DNA of 64,000 bases from Heterohyrax brucei (Eukaryota; Chordata; Mammalia; Hyracoidea; Procaviidae), in assembly GCA_028571685.1 (NCBI GenBank), contig CM053143.1, positions 315,001 to 379,000 on the forward strand, written 5' to 3'. Shown piece after piece: positions 35,931 to 47,223 of this stretch; within the stretch, counting starts at the first letter, position 1; every line of letters begins with the position of its first letter. The translations under genes and the position numbers were made by a program. The notes beneath the pieces were generated by a model, which worked only from the letters and a program-made list of their open reading frames with translations, searched no databases and had not been told where the DNA came from.

Positions 35931-37409
35931 GATTTACATACAGAACCCAAAGGACTCCACAGGAAAACTACTTGGAACAAATACATTTATCAGAGTAGTA
36001 GGATACAAGATAGACACACAAAAAATCAGTGACATTCCTATACACCCATAAAGATAACTACAAAAAGGAAATCTAGAAAGCGATATCATTTATAATAGCC
36101 CATAAAAAAATAATAAAACAAAATATTTTGGAATAAATCTTACCAGTGCTGTAAAAAACATATGCAAACAAAATGACAACAAACCAAATAAGACATACAG
36201 AAATGGAAAAACACAACAGGGTCGTGGATAGGGTGACTCAACGAAGTGAAAATGTTGATTCTATCCAATTCAATTTAAAGTACAATACAATCCCTGTCCA
36301 AATAGCAACAGTATTCTTTAATGAGATAGAAAAATTAATCATTAACTTTATGTAGGAAAGAAAGAGGCCCCAGATAAGTAAAGCACTACTGAAGAAGAAG
36401 GCTGGAAGGCTCCCACTACCCAGTCTTAAAAACCTACAATACAGCTATAGCAGTCAAAACAGCCTTGTACAGACACACTGACTAATGGGACAGAATTGAG
36501 AACACAGATGTAGATACATCCACCTACAGTCATCTTACTTTTGACAAACGTCTAAAGCCCCAATGAATGAGGAAAGGCAGTCTTTTTTAACAAATGGTGC
36601 TGGCAGAACTGAATGTCCATCTGTAAAACAAAACAGGACCCATACTTCACACCATATGCAAAAACTAATTCAAAATGGATCAAAGACCTAATTACAGAAC
36701 TAAAAGCTATAAAGATCATAGAAGAAAAAAATAGGGTCAACACAATACACAGCATAAATAGGATACAAATCACAACTAACAATACACAAACACTAGAAGA
36801 CAAGCTAGATAACTGGGATTGTCTAAAACTTAAACATATGTTCATCAAAAGACTTCACCAAAACAGTAAACTATGGAGTGGAAAAAAAATTATACGACTA
36901 TGGCAAATCTGACAAAGTTCTAATAACCCACATTTACTGGCAAGTCCAATACCTCTCCAACAGAAACACCAATAATATGATTAAAAAATAGGCAAAGGAT
37001 ATGAACAGACACTTTACTAAAGAAGACATTCAGTTGGCTAACTGTGAAATTGGGAAATGCTCCCAATCACTAGCCATTAGGGAAAAGCAAATCAAAACCA
37101 TAATGAGGTATAATCTCACCCCAACATTACTGGCACAAATCAAAGACATAAAATAACAAGTATGGGAGAGGCTGTGGGGAGTTCTGAACTCTTATTCCCT
37201 GCTAGTGGGAATGCAAAATAGTACAATCATTTTGAAAAATAATATGTCTCTTAAAAAGCTATAAATATAAATACTACACAATTCACAGCAATTCCACTCC
37301 TAGGAACACATCCTAGAGACATAAGAACCATCACATGAATAGACATATGCATACCCATATTTATTACCAAATTATTTGCAATAGGAAACAGAAGGAAACA
37401 ACCATTAAC

Positions 37410-37476
37410 AGTAGGATACAAGATAAACACACAAAAATCAGTGACATTCCTATACACCCATAAAGATAGTTACAAA
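37410..37476 (+). repeat. displaced duplicate of L1 ORF2 segment 35997-36066
   Basis: About 67 bp (AGTAGGATACAAGATAAACA to CATAAAGATAGTTACAAAAA) nearly identical to 35997-36066, inserted in the ORF2 C-terminal region between AACCATTAAC and AACTATGTTACATACAC. Confidence 0.9.
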
Positions 37477-39084
37477 AACAAACTATGTTACATACACACA
37501 ATGGAATACTATATACCAATATAAAACAATGATGAATATGTGAAACACCTCACAGCACGGATGAATCTGCAAGGTATTATACTGAGTGAAAGAAGTCAAT
37601 CACAAAAGAAGAAATGCTCTATAAGACCACTATTAGAAAAACTTATTTAAAAGGTTTACACAGAGAAAGAAACATCTTTGATGGTTACTAGGTGAGGGTG
37701 GGGTGGGAAGGGAAAAATACTAAATAGATAAATGGTAACACTAGTAAGGGTTGAGACATGAGACAGTACACAGTACTGTGGCAGTTAGCACTATTTGACT
37801 AAGGCAAGGTTATGGAAGCTTCACAGACATGTTCAGACTCTCTTAGGGACTGAATTACTGGGTTGAAGACTAGGATGCATGGTCTTGGGGGACATCTACC
37901 TCAACTGGCATAACATAAATTGTTCTACATCCTGCTTTAATGAGTGGCATTTGAGCTATTAAAAGCTTATAAGCAGCCATCTGAGATAATCGGCTGTTCC
38001 ACTCCGTCGAACAAGAGAGAATGAAGAAAACTAAAGACAAGGGAAAGATATGTGCGAAGGACTAATGGACTGCAACTAGCACAGCCTCTACCAAATTGAG
38101 TCCGGCACAGTAAGATAGTGCCTGGTTACCACCAGCAGCTGCTCTGACAGGGATCACAGTAGAGGTTCATAGACAGAGCTGGATAAAAATGTAGAAGAAT
38201 TCTATCTCACAAGAAGACCAGACTTACTGGTCTGACAAACACTAGAGAAACCCTGACAGTATGGCTGGATACTTTTTGAGCTCAGCACTGAGGTCATTCC
38301 TATGGTTCCCACTTCAGCCAGAGTTAAAAAAGCCCACAAAATAAAATGAGATTTAACAGCCACACCAACCCAGAGGCAAGCTGAGAAGGCAGGACAGGGT
38401 GGGCAGCTCGCGATGGGGAACCAACGGCCAAGAAGGGGAGAGTGTTGGTGTGTCTTCTGTTTGGCAACCAGAGTCACAGACATTGTGTGTTAGTCATTTA
38501 ATAAGAAACTAATTTGCTCAGTAGACTTTCATCTAATGTGCAACTAAAAAGAAATCAAAGGATATACTGCATTGGGTAAATCTGCTGCAAAGGACTTCCT
38601 CAAAGTGTTAAAAAGTTAAGATGGTACTTTGAAGACTAAGGTGAGCATGACCCAAGTCATGATAGATTTCAACTGCCTCACATGCATGTGAAGGCTGGAT
38701 AATGAATAAGGACAACCTAAGAAGAATTGATGTTTTGGAATTACGGAGTTGGTGAAAAATACTGAATATACCACGGACTCATAGAAGAATGAACAGATCT
38801 GTCTTGGAAGAAGTGCAGATGGAATGCTTTTAGAAGCAAAGAAAGCAAGACTTCATCTCACTTACTTTCAACAGTCTCTGGAGAAGAACATCATGGCTTG
38901 GCACAGTGGAGGTCCATGCAAACGAGGAAGGCCTCCATAAGACAGACTGACACAGCAGATACAACAGTGAGCACAAACACAGCAAAGATTGTGAGAACGG
39001 TGTAGGATGAGGTAATATTTCATTCTGTTCTATGGAAGTTCACTACGAGTTGGAACCAACTCGACCACATCTAATAACTAGAAT

Positions 39085-41080
39085 ACCCAAGTACAGAGGA
39101 AGTGCCAACATGGTGCCCCTCACAGCAAAGACTTGAAAAATTAAGCAAAAGAGATACAAACATCAATCCTGGAATCCTGAGCATCAAACAAAGGGATAAA
39201 GATTTAGATTTAACATCAAATGGAAGAGGAGACTGGTAGAAAACATGGAGAGACACAGAATAGAGGTCCCTTGCCAACTAACAGAGCACAGCATGGTCAT
39301 CATGAAACACAGCCAGCAATGACCCCAAACAGGGAGAACTAGAAGGCAACTTCATGGAACTGCCAACAGGAGACACTGACCTGGTAACCAGAGAAATACT
39401 CTTTCCCATCCCTAACCCTTCTGGTGAATAGAAGCAAGAGCCCATCCCATCCTGGCAGCTCCCACCACTGGGTTCTACAAACCCCTCCCAAGACCACTCA
39501 CCCTTCTCCCATCGTGAGACTTTTCGTTTTTTTATCATCCATTATTTGTTTTCTTTCTCCCTCTTATCCAGTCCCACACACTATCTTAACTCCCTTTCCT
39601 CCAACCTGCTCCCACTCACTAGCCCCATCTTCGCCATCACTTTTTCTGTGTTTTCTCTCTCCCTCCCACCTAGCCCTGTATGCCATTTCCCCTGACTTCC
39701 TGCTGGTTCCTGCCACAACGTGGCAGTTAGAGAGCCACTGGCACACCAGCTCAGGCTCACAGCTGCTACACATTCTTCCTGCCCCCACCTACTACCCCTG
39801 TACCATTATTTTTTTTTCCTTTTTCTTTCTTACTTCCCTGTCCCTGGCTACACAGCCCTGTAATCCACCTTCCCACCCTTCCCACTAGCCTTGAGATTAC
39901 CCTCATCCTCACTTACCAGCCCCCACTGTGCCATATTTATTCCCTTATTTTTCCTTTCTCCTTTTTTTCCTCTCACCTAGCCACATATGATACCTTTCCT
40001 CCAGTCCCACAAGCCCCTGTGCCACCACAGATAGATTGCCACCAGTGTACCAGCCCACTAGTGCCCTAGGTCTGTCCTGCCTCTACACATCAGCCACCAT
40101 TGAACCATTTTTTTTCTTTTCTTTCTCCATATGACCTGCTTCTGAATGCCACCTCCTCCCCCTTCCTGCCCATCCTTGAGTCCACCCACACACACAATGG
40201 CTTCTGCCATGCCAACTTTTTTTTCTTTCTCTCTTCTATTTCCCTCCCAACGAGCCCCATATGACACCTCCCACCTTCGCACTGATCCCAGCACCACTAC
40301 AGTGGCTTCAGCACCCTTGACACTCAAGCCTGCCATCCACAGGGCCCACAACAACCCTCTCTCCCTCCACTTGATCAGCTGCTGAATGGTGGAAAGTGAG
40401 CCCATACCACTCCCCATCCAACACTCCTGCCCATCTCCCTGGAGCTGTGAACACTCTCGCACCACTGGACTAACATCAAGAGGCAAACAGCATCCACCTA
40501 GTGCATCCTCAGTCATCTCTCCAAAGAGAAGTTAAGTTTGCCTGCCTGCTGCTGCCCTGACCATCCAGACAAGGTGGTGGGAGCTAGCATGCCTACAGAG
40601 GAGCTATCAGCAAACACATCCAGCCCAGCTATCCTGACAAACCAAAACAAAACAAAAAAGCAGGACAAAATAAGCAAACATACAATACATAAATAATACT
40701 GTGATGCGACATCAGACAACATCAACACAGAAAAAGCAGGACAAGATAATTTCAGCAAGAAACTAAACTAAAAGATCAAATAGCCTTAGAGCAGAAGAAA
40801 AGGCAGTAGCATTACTTGATTTCAAATTCAAAAGACTAATATTTAGGGTACACCAACAGATTAGGAAAAAGATCAAAATACAAATAAAACCAAGAAAAAA
40901 CAGACAAAAACCATGCAAAACAAAGACAAAAGGAGCCAAAATCAGCAAAACTCAAAGCAACAGAAGAATTCAGGAACATAATGCAAAAACAAAACACCAA
41001 CATGCATAATTAGAAAGTATATAAAAAGAGCAACAAGAAATTCAAAAGATAAACAACAAAATTTCAAAAATGGACAACTC
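39085..41080 (+). mobile_element. older-family L1, 5'UTR and start of ORF1 only
   Basis: Parallels 27978-31000: GTGCCAACATGGTGCCCCTC, then CAAACATCAATCCTGGAATC, then pyrimidine-rich 5'UTR (39430-40250). It ends in A-rich ORF1-like sequence at about 41080 where an LTR starts. The proline-rich frames at 39424-39888 and 40146-40385 come from the pyrimidine-rich strand. Confidence 0.75.
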
Positions 41081-41088
41081 AGCAGATG

Positions 41089-41735
41089 TGATGGTTAACA
41101 TTATGTCTCAAATTGGCTAGGCCATTATTCTCAATGACTTGGCAGTTATAATGTAATTTGGCAATTACATAAAGACTCAGTCCCCTCTGTATCAGACCTG
41201 ATACATTGTAATCTCCATGACTAGATCTGCTACCAGAAGCTGATCCTTTGAAAGGGAGTTTCTTTGGGTTATGGCCTGTATCCAATATATAAGGACTTGC
41301 TGGCTTAGGCTCTGCTCTGAATCTTGTCTTTGGCTCATCATTATATACGAACTCCGTTCTCAGAATGTGAGTCAGCAGCCTTCCATCTCACCTGGTGATC
41401 CTAGATTCATGAGGCTTCAAAGCCTGGGAGCTAGTAGGGTGCCATTTGACTTGCTAATTTGAGTTCATCAGTTCCTGCAGCTAAGTGAGTCAGGAGAAGC
41501 TTCTGGCCTGATGTCTGACACACGAACTTGGAATCTTCCAGCCTCTACCACTCCATAAGCCATTTTCTTGATATATATACATACATACACATGTATATGT
41601 ATGCATATACACATGCAGATATATATACAAACACACACACACACATACATATACACATATATAATGTATATTGCTTTTGCTTCTCTAGAAAATACATTTT
41701 GGACCAAGAGAGATTCTAGAGAAAACTATAAGGAT
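41089..41735 (+). mobile_element. ERVL/MaLR-like LTR with internal TA/CA repeat
   Basis: Starts TGTGATGGTTAACATTATGT, continues AAATTGGCTAGGCCATTATT, and ends after an AT/CA microsatellite with TTGCTTTTGCTTCTCTAGAA. This order is typical of old ERVL-related LTRs. Exact family unknown. Confidence 0.6.
41570..41662. repeat. (TA/CA)n microsatellite
   Basis: ATATAT/ACACAC-rich stretch that generates the false Tyr/Ile/Cys-rich frames on both strands. Confidence 0.9.
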
Positions 41736-43517
41736 GAATATTCTAAATTGGTTCTCAAGTCTGCTTGATCTTGAAGATGTTGATGATTCTGCTTCTAGTA
41801 GTTAAGAAGGCACTGCCAAACCATGGTGTGAGATGTTAATAGTAACACACAAAATATCACCATCAATAGACTATGGTGAGAGGCAAAGTTCTGGATGACT
41901 GCTTGTGTTCACACCTTTCTACAACTGTCATAATGAAAAGTACAAAGAAGCTGGTTAGTTGGCCCTACTTTCCCTAGGCAAACTAGTGAAAGACAGAAAT
42001 GAGCTCAGGGCTTCAGAGTCAAAGCTCAAGTACCATAAATAGCCTTAAATTTGCCTCTTGTGATCTGCAGGAATACCTTATTTCTTGTACAAACACAGAT
42101 GGTATTGCCGAAAATCAAGCCCAAAGTCTTGACATGAATGAATGAATGACAATACCAACTAAATTTCCAACCCCAAATTGTGTATGACGTTAAAGTGAGG
42201 GCATTAATTGGGAAAAATGAGATCCTCAAGCTTGAGAAGGTAACCTAAGGGTGGGTAACCAGGCATCTGGGGACGTTGAGCCCCTAAATTTTGTTGAATC
42301 ACCCCTGTCAACAAAACCACCTCCATTTGATGGGATTAACCCAGCTGTTTCTGAAGAACATTTGTCTATTACCTGGAGCATTGTCTAGGTCATCATCTGG
42401 GGCATCATTTCAAGTAGATGAATTATTAAACATTGCTCAAGTCCCCAAGACCCACTCCAGTATGCATTTTTGCTTCTGGACCTTTATAACTAAACATAAG
42501 TCCCAGTAAGCCCTCAAAGGTGCTCCAAAGTGTGACCCAGGAGGAGGTATGCTGGAAAGAACTGCTTAACCAGTAGGTACAAACATGGGGAATATGTGTG
42601 GGAGTAACTATTTAAGGGTGTAGGATAATAATGCAAAGAACATAGATTTGTGAGGGGACCCCCAGGAGTGGGCTGACGATACTCCATGGCGGTAGAGGAC
42701 CAGTAGCAGCCTGCATTCTGTCGGCTAGAACAGACAGGCATGGTTACAACACACCTCCAAGTAGTCATCAGAATAGCTTGACTTTATCAACTTATGACAC
42801 TGGCTACCTAGTCATGGTATACCTAGGAAGGAAACTGATGGAAAATCAACTATTGACTTGATCTGTACAAGGAGAACTATTTTATGTCAAGTGAATGGCA
42901 CTCTAATTTGAATTACTACAAGAGAGAATAACAGCCTCTAATCCCTGAACTTCAGCAGGTTTACAAAACCATAATTGCTTGGGAAGGGGAGGCTAGGTTC
43001 CCTTGAGGAAGGACTTGACTACACTGCCAAAAATTCATACTGTTATTTTTTTCTCCCAGTGTTCTCCAGCAGACTTTAAGGCCTTTTACAGCAGTGACTG
43101 ACTGCTCATTGGGAAAAACAAAACGATCAGATCTCCGGGAACCAGTGTACACTGACTGGCTCTGGACCGACACTAAATCCAGGAGACACAAAATATCACT
43201 GTGGCCCGACAGAGCGGTGGACATAAGTTGTCAGGTTATTAACGGAGTATTAGCTCCTGTTCATTTCACTGAAGGTCCAGTGGGACCCCACACTAATCTT
43301 GTAGTGATTTCTCCAGTGATCTAGGATGTATAACTGGAATAGTCACTTAGCAACTGATAGAACCCACACACTGGATCACTGACGTGTGGAGTAAGCGCTA
43401 TTATGGTAGGAATGGCTAAGTGGAAGTATCAGAACTACACCTACCTAGAGAAAACTGTAAACTAAAATTACTGCCACCATCACGAATTTGAAGGATGCGG
43501 GAGTGATGACTCCACCA
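41736..43517 (+). mobile_element. probable ERVL/MaLR internal sequence
   Basis: Long non-coding stretch between two LTR-like units. Segments such as GGCACTGCCAAACCATGGTG and GGATGACTGCTTGTGTTCAC resemble MaLR internal regions as remembered. No intact gag or pol frame, and the two flanking LTRs are not the same family, so this may be more than one element. Confidence 0.45.
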
Positions 43518-43785
43518 TGTCATGGGTTGAACTGTGTTCCCCCCCGAAAATGTGTAGCAATTTGGCTGAGCCATGATTCCCAGTATCATTTATACTGTAA
43601 ACCCTACCCCTATGGTGTTAACGAGGGAGAATGGGTGGCAGTTGTGTTGACAGGGCAGGACGCAAGGTGTAGCATTGTTTTGTGCCTTGAGGCAGTCTCT
43701 TGAGATACAGAGAGCAGCTAGCAGAGAGATTTGAAGACATCATACCACCAGCATAGCAGTGCTGGGAGCAGAGCATGGAATATAG
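43518..43785 (+). mobile_element. MaLR-type LTR, 3'-truncated (copy F)
   Basis: TGTCATGGGTTGAACTGTGT, then TGGCTGAGCCATGATTCCCA, then ATACCACCAGCATAGCAGTG and GGGAGCAGAGC. The 3' half is missing and L1 3'UTR sequence follows. Confidence 0.82.
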
Positions 43786-45315
43786 ATAGCATTTTACTGA
43801 GTGAAATTCATTGCAAAAGAACAAATATTTTGTGAGACCAGTTACAAGAACTCAAGAAAATGCTTAAATACAGAAGAAAATATTCTTTGGTACTTAGGAG
43901 AGGAGGAAGAGAAGAAGAGGGGCATTAACTAGAGTTGTTGTTAGGTGCTGTCGAGTCGGTTCCAACCCACAGCAACCCCATACACAACAAAATGAAACAC
44001 TGTTCTGTCCTGCACATGCCCACAATCATTTTTACACTCGCCCATTGTTGCAGCTATTGTGTCACTCCATTTCGTTGGGTCTTCCTTGTTCCCTGACCCT
44101 CTACCAAGTATGATGTCCCTCTCCAGGGGTTAATCCCTCCTGACAACATGCCTCAAGCTCCTTGCTTCTAAGGAGCACTCTGGCTGTACTTCTTCCAGAT
44201 CTGTTCATTCTTGTGGCAGTCCATGGAATATTCAATTTTCTTCTCCAGCTTTCATATGCACATGATGTGACTGGCAATAACATGGCTTGAGTCATGTGCA
44301 ACTTAGTCTTCAAGGTGATGTCTTTACTTTTCAACACTTTAAGGAGGGCTTTTGCAGCAGGTTTTCCCAACGCAACGTGTTTTTTGCTTCCCTTGCTGCT
44401 ACCTCCATGGGTGTTGACTGCAGAATCAAATAAAAGTAAATCCTTGGTTACATGAATCCTTTCTCCATTTATCATGATGTTGCCTACTGGTTCAGTTTTA
44501 AGGATTTCTGTTTTCTTGATGTTGAGGTGAAACCCACACTGAAGGCTGCGATCTTTGATCTTTATCAGTGTGTTCTCTTCACTTTCAGCAAGCAAGGTTG
44601 TGTCATTTGCAGAATGCAGGTTGTGAATGAGTCTTCCTCCAATCCTAATGTCTTGTTCTTCTTTACACAGCCCAAATGGTGTCTGGGGTGGGGGGTCTTA
44701 AAAGCTAGCAAGCAACCATCTAAGAAGCATCAATTGGTCCCAACCTACCTGGCCCAAAGGAAAATGGAAAACACTAAAGGCATAAGGAAAATATGAGCTC
44801 AGGAAACAGAAAGGGCCACATCAACCAGAAACTACATCAGCATGAGGCCAGAACACTGGATGTTGCCTGGCTATCACCAATGACTGCCTTGACCTTTGAA
44901 CATAATAGAGTCCCTGAAGTAGCAGCAGCAAATTGGGGTGCTGAACTCAAACCCTAATAAAGAAGACTAGATTTGATGGTCTGACAGAGTCCTCTGAACA
45001 CATGGCTCCCAGACTCTGTTAGCTGACACCTGAAGCTATTCCTGAAGCCAACTCTTCCAAGATTGGACTGGACTGGAACACCTAAAGTGGCACTGGTGAA
45101 GATTGTGTTTCCTGACTAATTGGGCAGCTCCTATCTGGAGGCAAGATGAGAAGCCAGAAGGGGCAGAAGCTGGTTGGACAGACAAGGGAAATACAGGGTG
45201 CAGAGGAGGAGTGTGCTCATTGCTGGGGCAGCAACTAGGGACACATTACAATGTTTTTGTATGACAGACTGAACTGTAAACTTTCACATAAAGCACAAGA
45301 AAGCATAAAAATAAA
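43786..45315 (+). mobile_element. older-family L1 3' end split by RTE
   Basis: L1 3' sequence at 43786-43931 (TTTTGTGAGACCAGTTACAA) resumes at 44688 (TCTGGGGTGGGGGGTCTTAA) and continues to an A-rich end near 45315. It provides the best local copy of the older-family 3'UTR. Confidence 0.8.
43932..44687 (-). mobile_element. RTE LINE 3' fragment inside L1 3'UTR
   Basis: Starts TTGTTGTTAGGTGCTGTCGA, the least diverged RTE tail in the window, then GGTTCCAACCCACAGCAACC. The minus-strand frame 44101-44595 is degraded RT C-terminal sequence. 5'-truncated at about 44687. Confidence 0.9.
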
Positions 45316-45323
45316 ATAGAATG

Positions 45324-45730
45324 CCTAGGTATCTGTGGGCAACACGGCGACAATCACAACCAGCATCGCGGCCTGGGTACAGGGCTTGTGAGCCCGTGTG
45401 AGTGGGTGTAAGCAGCCAAGAATGGCTGGAGCGCACGACGTCAGACCCTCAGAGACCATGGGCCTGGCCCTCTGAATGTGACCTTGTTACGCTGTTTAGA
45501 TGAGGCGCAAGTTTGTTTCGTGAGGGACTTTCAAAACCCTATTCAAATCAAAGCTTGTTCGCTGCACGTATACATGTTTTGCTCACCAAATAAAACTCAG
45601 CTGCATGATGCCAAGACAGAGCTGGGGCATCAGTTACCAGCTCTCCTCCTCACCACCAGCGTTTCCTGTGTGGCATTCTTCATCAGCACTGATCACTCAC
45701 GGGCAATACAGACCCATGGACCCAAGAGTT
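45324..45730 (+). mobile_element. possible ERV LTR, CpG-containing
   Basis: Starts TGTGGGCAACACGGCGACAA and has many CpGs compared with its surroundings. AATAAA is near 45589 in CACCAAATAAAACTCAGC, followed by an LTR-like end region (CGGGCAATACAGACCC). No matched target duplication was found. Could also be a short non-repetitive island. Confidence 0.45.
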
Positions 45731-45732
45731 AT

Positions 45733-45880
45733 CAAAGAACCCTGATGGTGCAGATGTTAATATGCTAATCATATTGCTGGCAGTTTGAATCCACTGGCAG
45801 ATCCTTGGAAACCCTATGGGAAAGTTCTACCCTCCCTACAAGGTCACTATGAGTCAGATTTGATGGTACTTGGTTTTATC
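45733..45880 (+). mobile_element. AfroSINE
   Basis: AAGAACCCTGATGGTGCAGA head and GGTCACTATGAGTCAGATTT tail. TATCAA on both sides suggests the target duplication. Confidence 0.88.
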
Positions 45881-45978
45881 AACTTAACCGAGAATGAAAT
45901 ACTAACTGGTAATAAACTGTGAAAAAATATTCCACTGCATTAGTATTTCATTCCTAAATTGACAGCGTGACATTTTCA

Positions 45979-46519
45979 GTATCAAACTGGAAAAGCTTTC
46001 AAAAGGGGGGGGGGGCAGCTGACGTGATGAAGCTCACAAAGTTGAGTCTTAATGCCAATACAAGAATAAAAAGGGGTACACCCTGAGATCTCCACTAAAA
46101 GACTGCAATTGATGGTCCAGGGGCCTCAGAGTTCCCCCAGGAGCACGATCCCTGGCCCTGAGGCTGCTCCTGTCCATGAATCACAATGGAGGTCAACTCT
46201 TCGGACAAGAATGGACTTGGTGACACACAGTGACCACATCACATGTGCACTTCATGGTTCTATGCTTCCACAGGAGGTCGTCCTGCTGACCTCTTACTGG
46301 AGGAGGGGGAGTGGGTGGAAATGAGGGGATAGGAGATGGTTGGGAGGATAAGACCTGTATGGAGCAGAGAGGAAGAGTGTGCTATCACCAGGCAGGGAGA
46401 GTGGTGGGAGCTGAATATAGGTGGGCATGCAAATTTATATGGGAATGTACATTTTCACTCAATCATAATAACAATAATAAAAAAGGTAGCTGGAAAATAT
46501 GTATCAAAAGCTTTCAAAA
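45979..46519 (+). mobile_element. L1 3'UTR insertion with G tract and 3' filler
   Basis: L1 tail from about 46016 to 46486 (GAAGCTCACAAAGTTGAGTC to CACTCAATCATAATAACAAT, then A-rich). AAAAGCTTTCAAAA flanks it at 45991-46004 and 46506-46519, with GTATC just before each copy. A run of 11 G separates the left duplication from L1, and about 16 bp of extra sequence follows the A-rich tail. Confidence 0.88.
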
Positions 46520-46815
46520 AGAGCTTGCCACTCAACCCAGCAATGCCACTTCTGGAAATTTTATTAACAGAAAAGAACATGTACAAAGACACGGCTACAA
46601 CGGTATTAACTACACCATTACTTAGCTTAGTAAAATATTTGAAAGAAAACAATTACCTGCTAATAGGTTAAATAAATTGTAGTTGTAGCACCAAATGTCA
46701 TTAGAAAAGCATTATTTGCGGCACTGATACACTGTTGAATGGAAAAATACAGTTACCAAAAATTTAGTCTGATCTCATTTTATTTCAAAGAATAAAAACA
46801 TGTTATGAGTTGGAA
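46520..46815 (+). mobile_element. ancient L1 (L1M-type) 3' remnant
   Basis: CAACCCAGCAATGCCACTTC, then GTTAAATAAATTGTAGTTGT and TCTCATTTTATTTCAAAG follow the old L1 3' end order. The nearby frames are remnants of this. Confidence 0.75.
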
Positions 46816-47007
46816 TCAACATAAATACATCAGTTTTTTTTAACCTATCTTTGCATGTATGCATGTGTCTGTTTTACATATACATATATGCACACACTTA
46901 CATAAATTTAAAACAGAGACAAAGAGAGACACTTGTCTTTATTCTTCATTCTCTCCTCAATTTCAGCTACACAGGAAAATGCACTAAAAGCTAAAAGTAG
47001 AAGAGTA

Positions 47008-47072
47008 GCTAGCGGATTCAAACTGCCCAACTTTTGGTTAACAGCTGAGTTCTTTAACCACTCCATCGCTAC
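47008..47072 (-). mobile_element. AfroSINE head fragment
   Basis: GGATTCAAACTGCCCAACTT, then CTTTAACCACTCCATCGCT; tRNA-like half only, abutting the next copy. Confidence 0.75.
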
Positions 47073-47223
47073 CCAAAACCCACTGTCAATTCTAACTCAC
47101 AGCAACCCTGTAGGACACAGCAGAACTACCTCACATAGTTTGCAAGGACTGCCTGTTGGATTTGAGCTGCTGACCTTTTGATCAGCAGACACAGCACTTA
47201 ACCACTATACCACCAGGGCTCCC
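47073..47223 (-). mobile_element. AfroSINE
   Basis: Reverse copy: CTCACAGCAACCCTGTAGGA, TGCAAGGACTGCCTGTTGGA, CTTAACCACTATACCACC. Confidence 0.92.

Larger units (their letters stand above)
27978..38548 (+). mobile_element. older-family full-length L1 with many nested insertions
   Basis: 5'UTR starts GAGAAGGAGCCAATATAGAC and contains long pyrimidine-rich stretches (28500-29580, 30160-30460). Degenerate ORF1 is about 30570-31700. ORF2 begins near 32058 (SHLSVITLNMNNLNASIKRE) and ends by about 37640. The 3'UTR runs to about 38548 and differs from the lineage L1 at 14740. Inserted units are a younger L1 tail, three LTRs or LTR fragments, AfroSINEs and RTE sequence. About 11 kb in total, of which at least 2.5 kb is foreign. 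Confidence 0.82.
26536..39068 (+). mobile_element. RTE LINE split by an LTR and a full-length L1
   Basis: RTE pieces at 26536-27429, 27909-27977 and 38549-39068 follow the order of one element. The first holds RT sequence (YLCFIDYVKTFAYVNHNKL; the YADD box reads YADN). The second ends GTCAAGAGATCAAA. The third restarts at AAGAAATCAAAGGATATACT and runs to the RTE 3' tail (ACTACGAGTTGGAACCAACT). The shared AAGARATCAAA at both L1 edges is consistent with a target duplication. Confidence 0.85.

Noticed and set aside
39424-40516. Proline-, serine- and tryptophan-rich frames on both strands
   Set aside because: Produced by pyrimidine-rich L1 5'UTR sequence; no splice context or conservation pattern.
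41468-41768. Tyr/Ile/Cys/His-rich frames on both strands
   Set aside because: Translation of a TA/CA microsatellite within an LTR.
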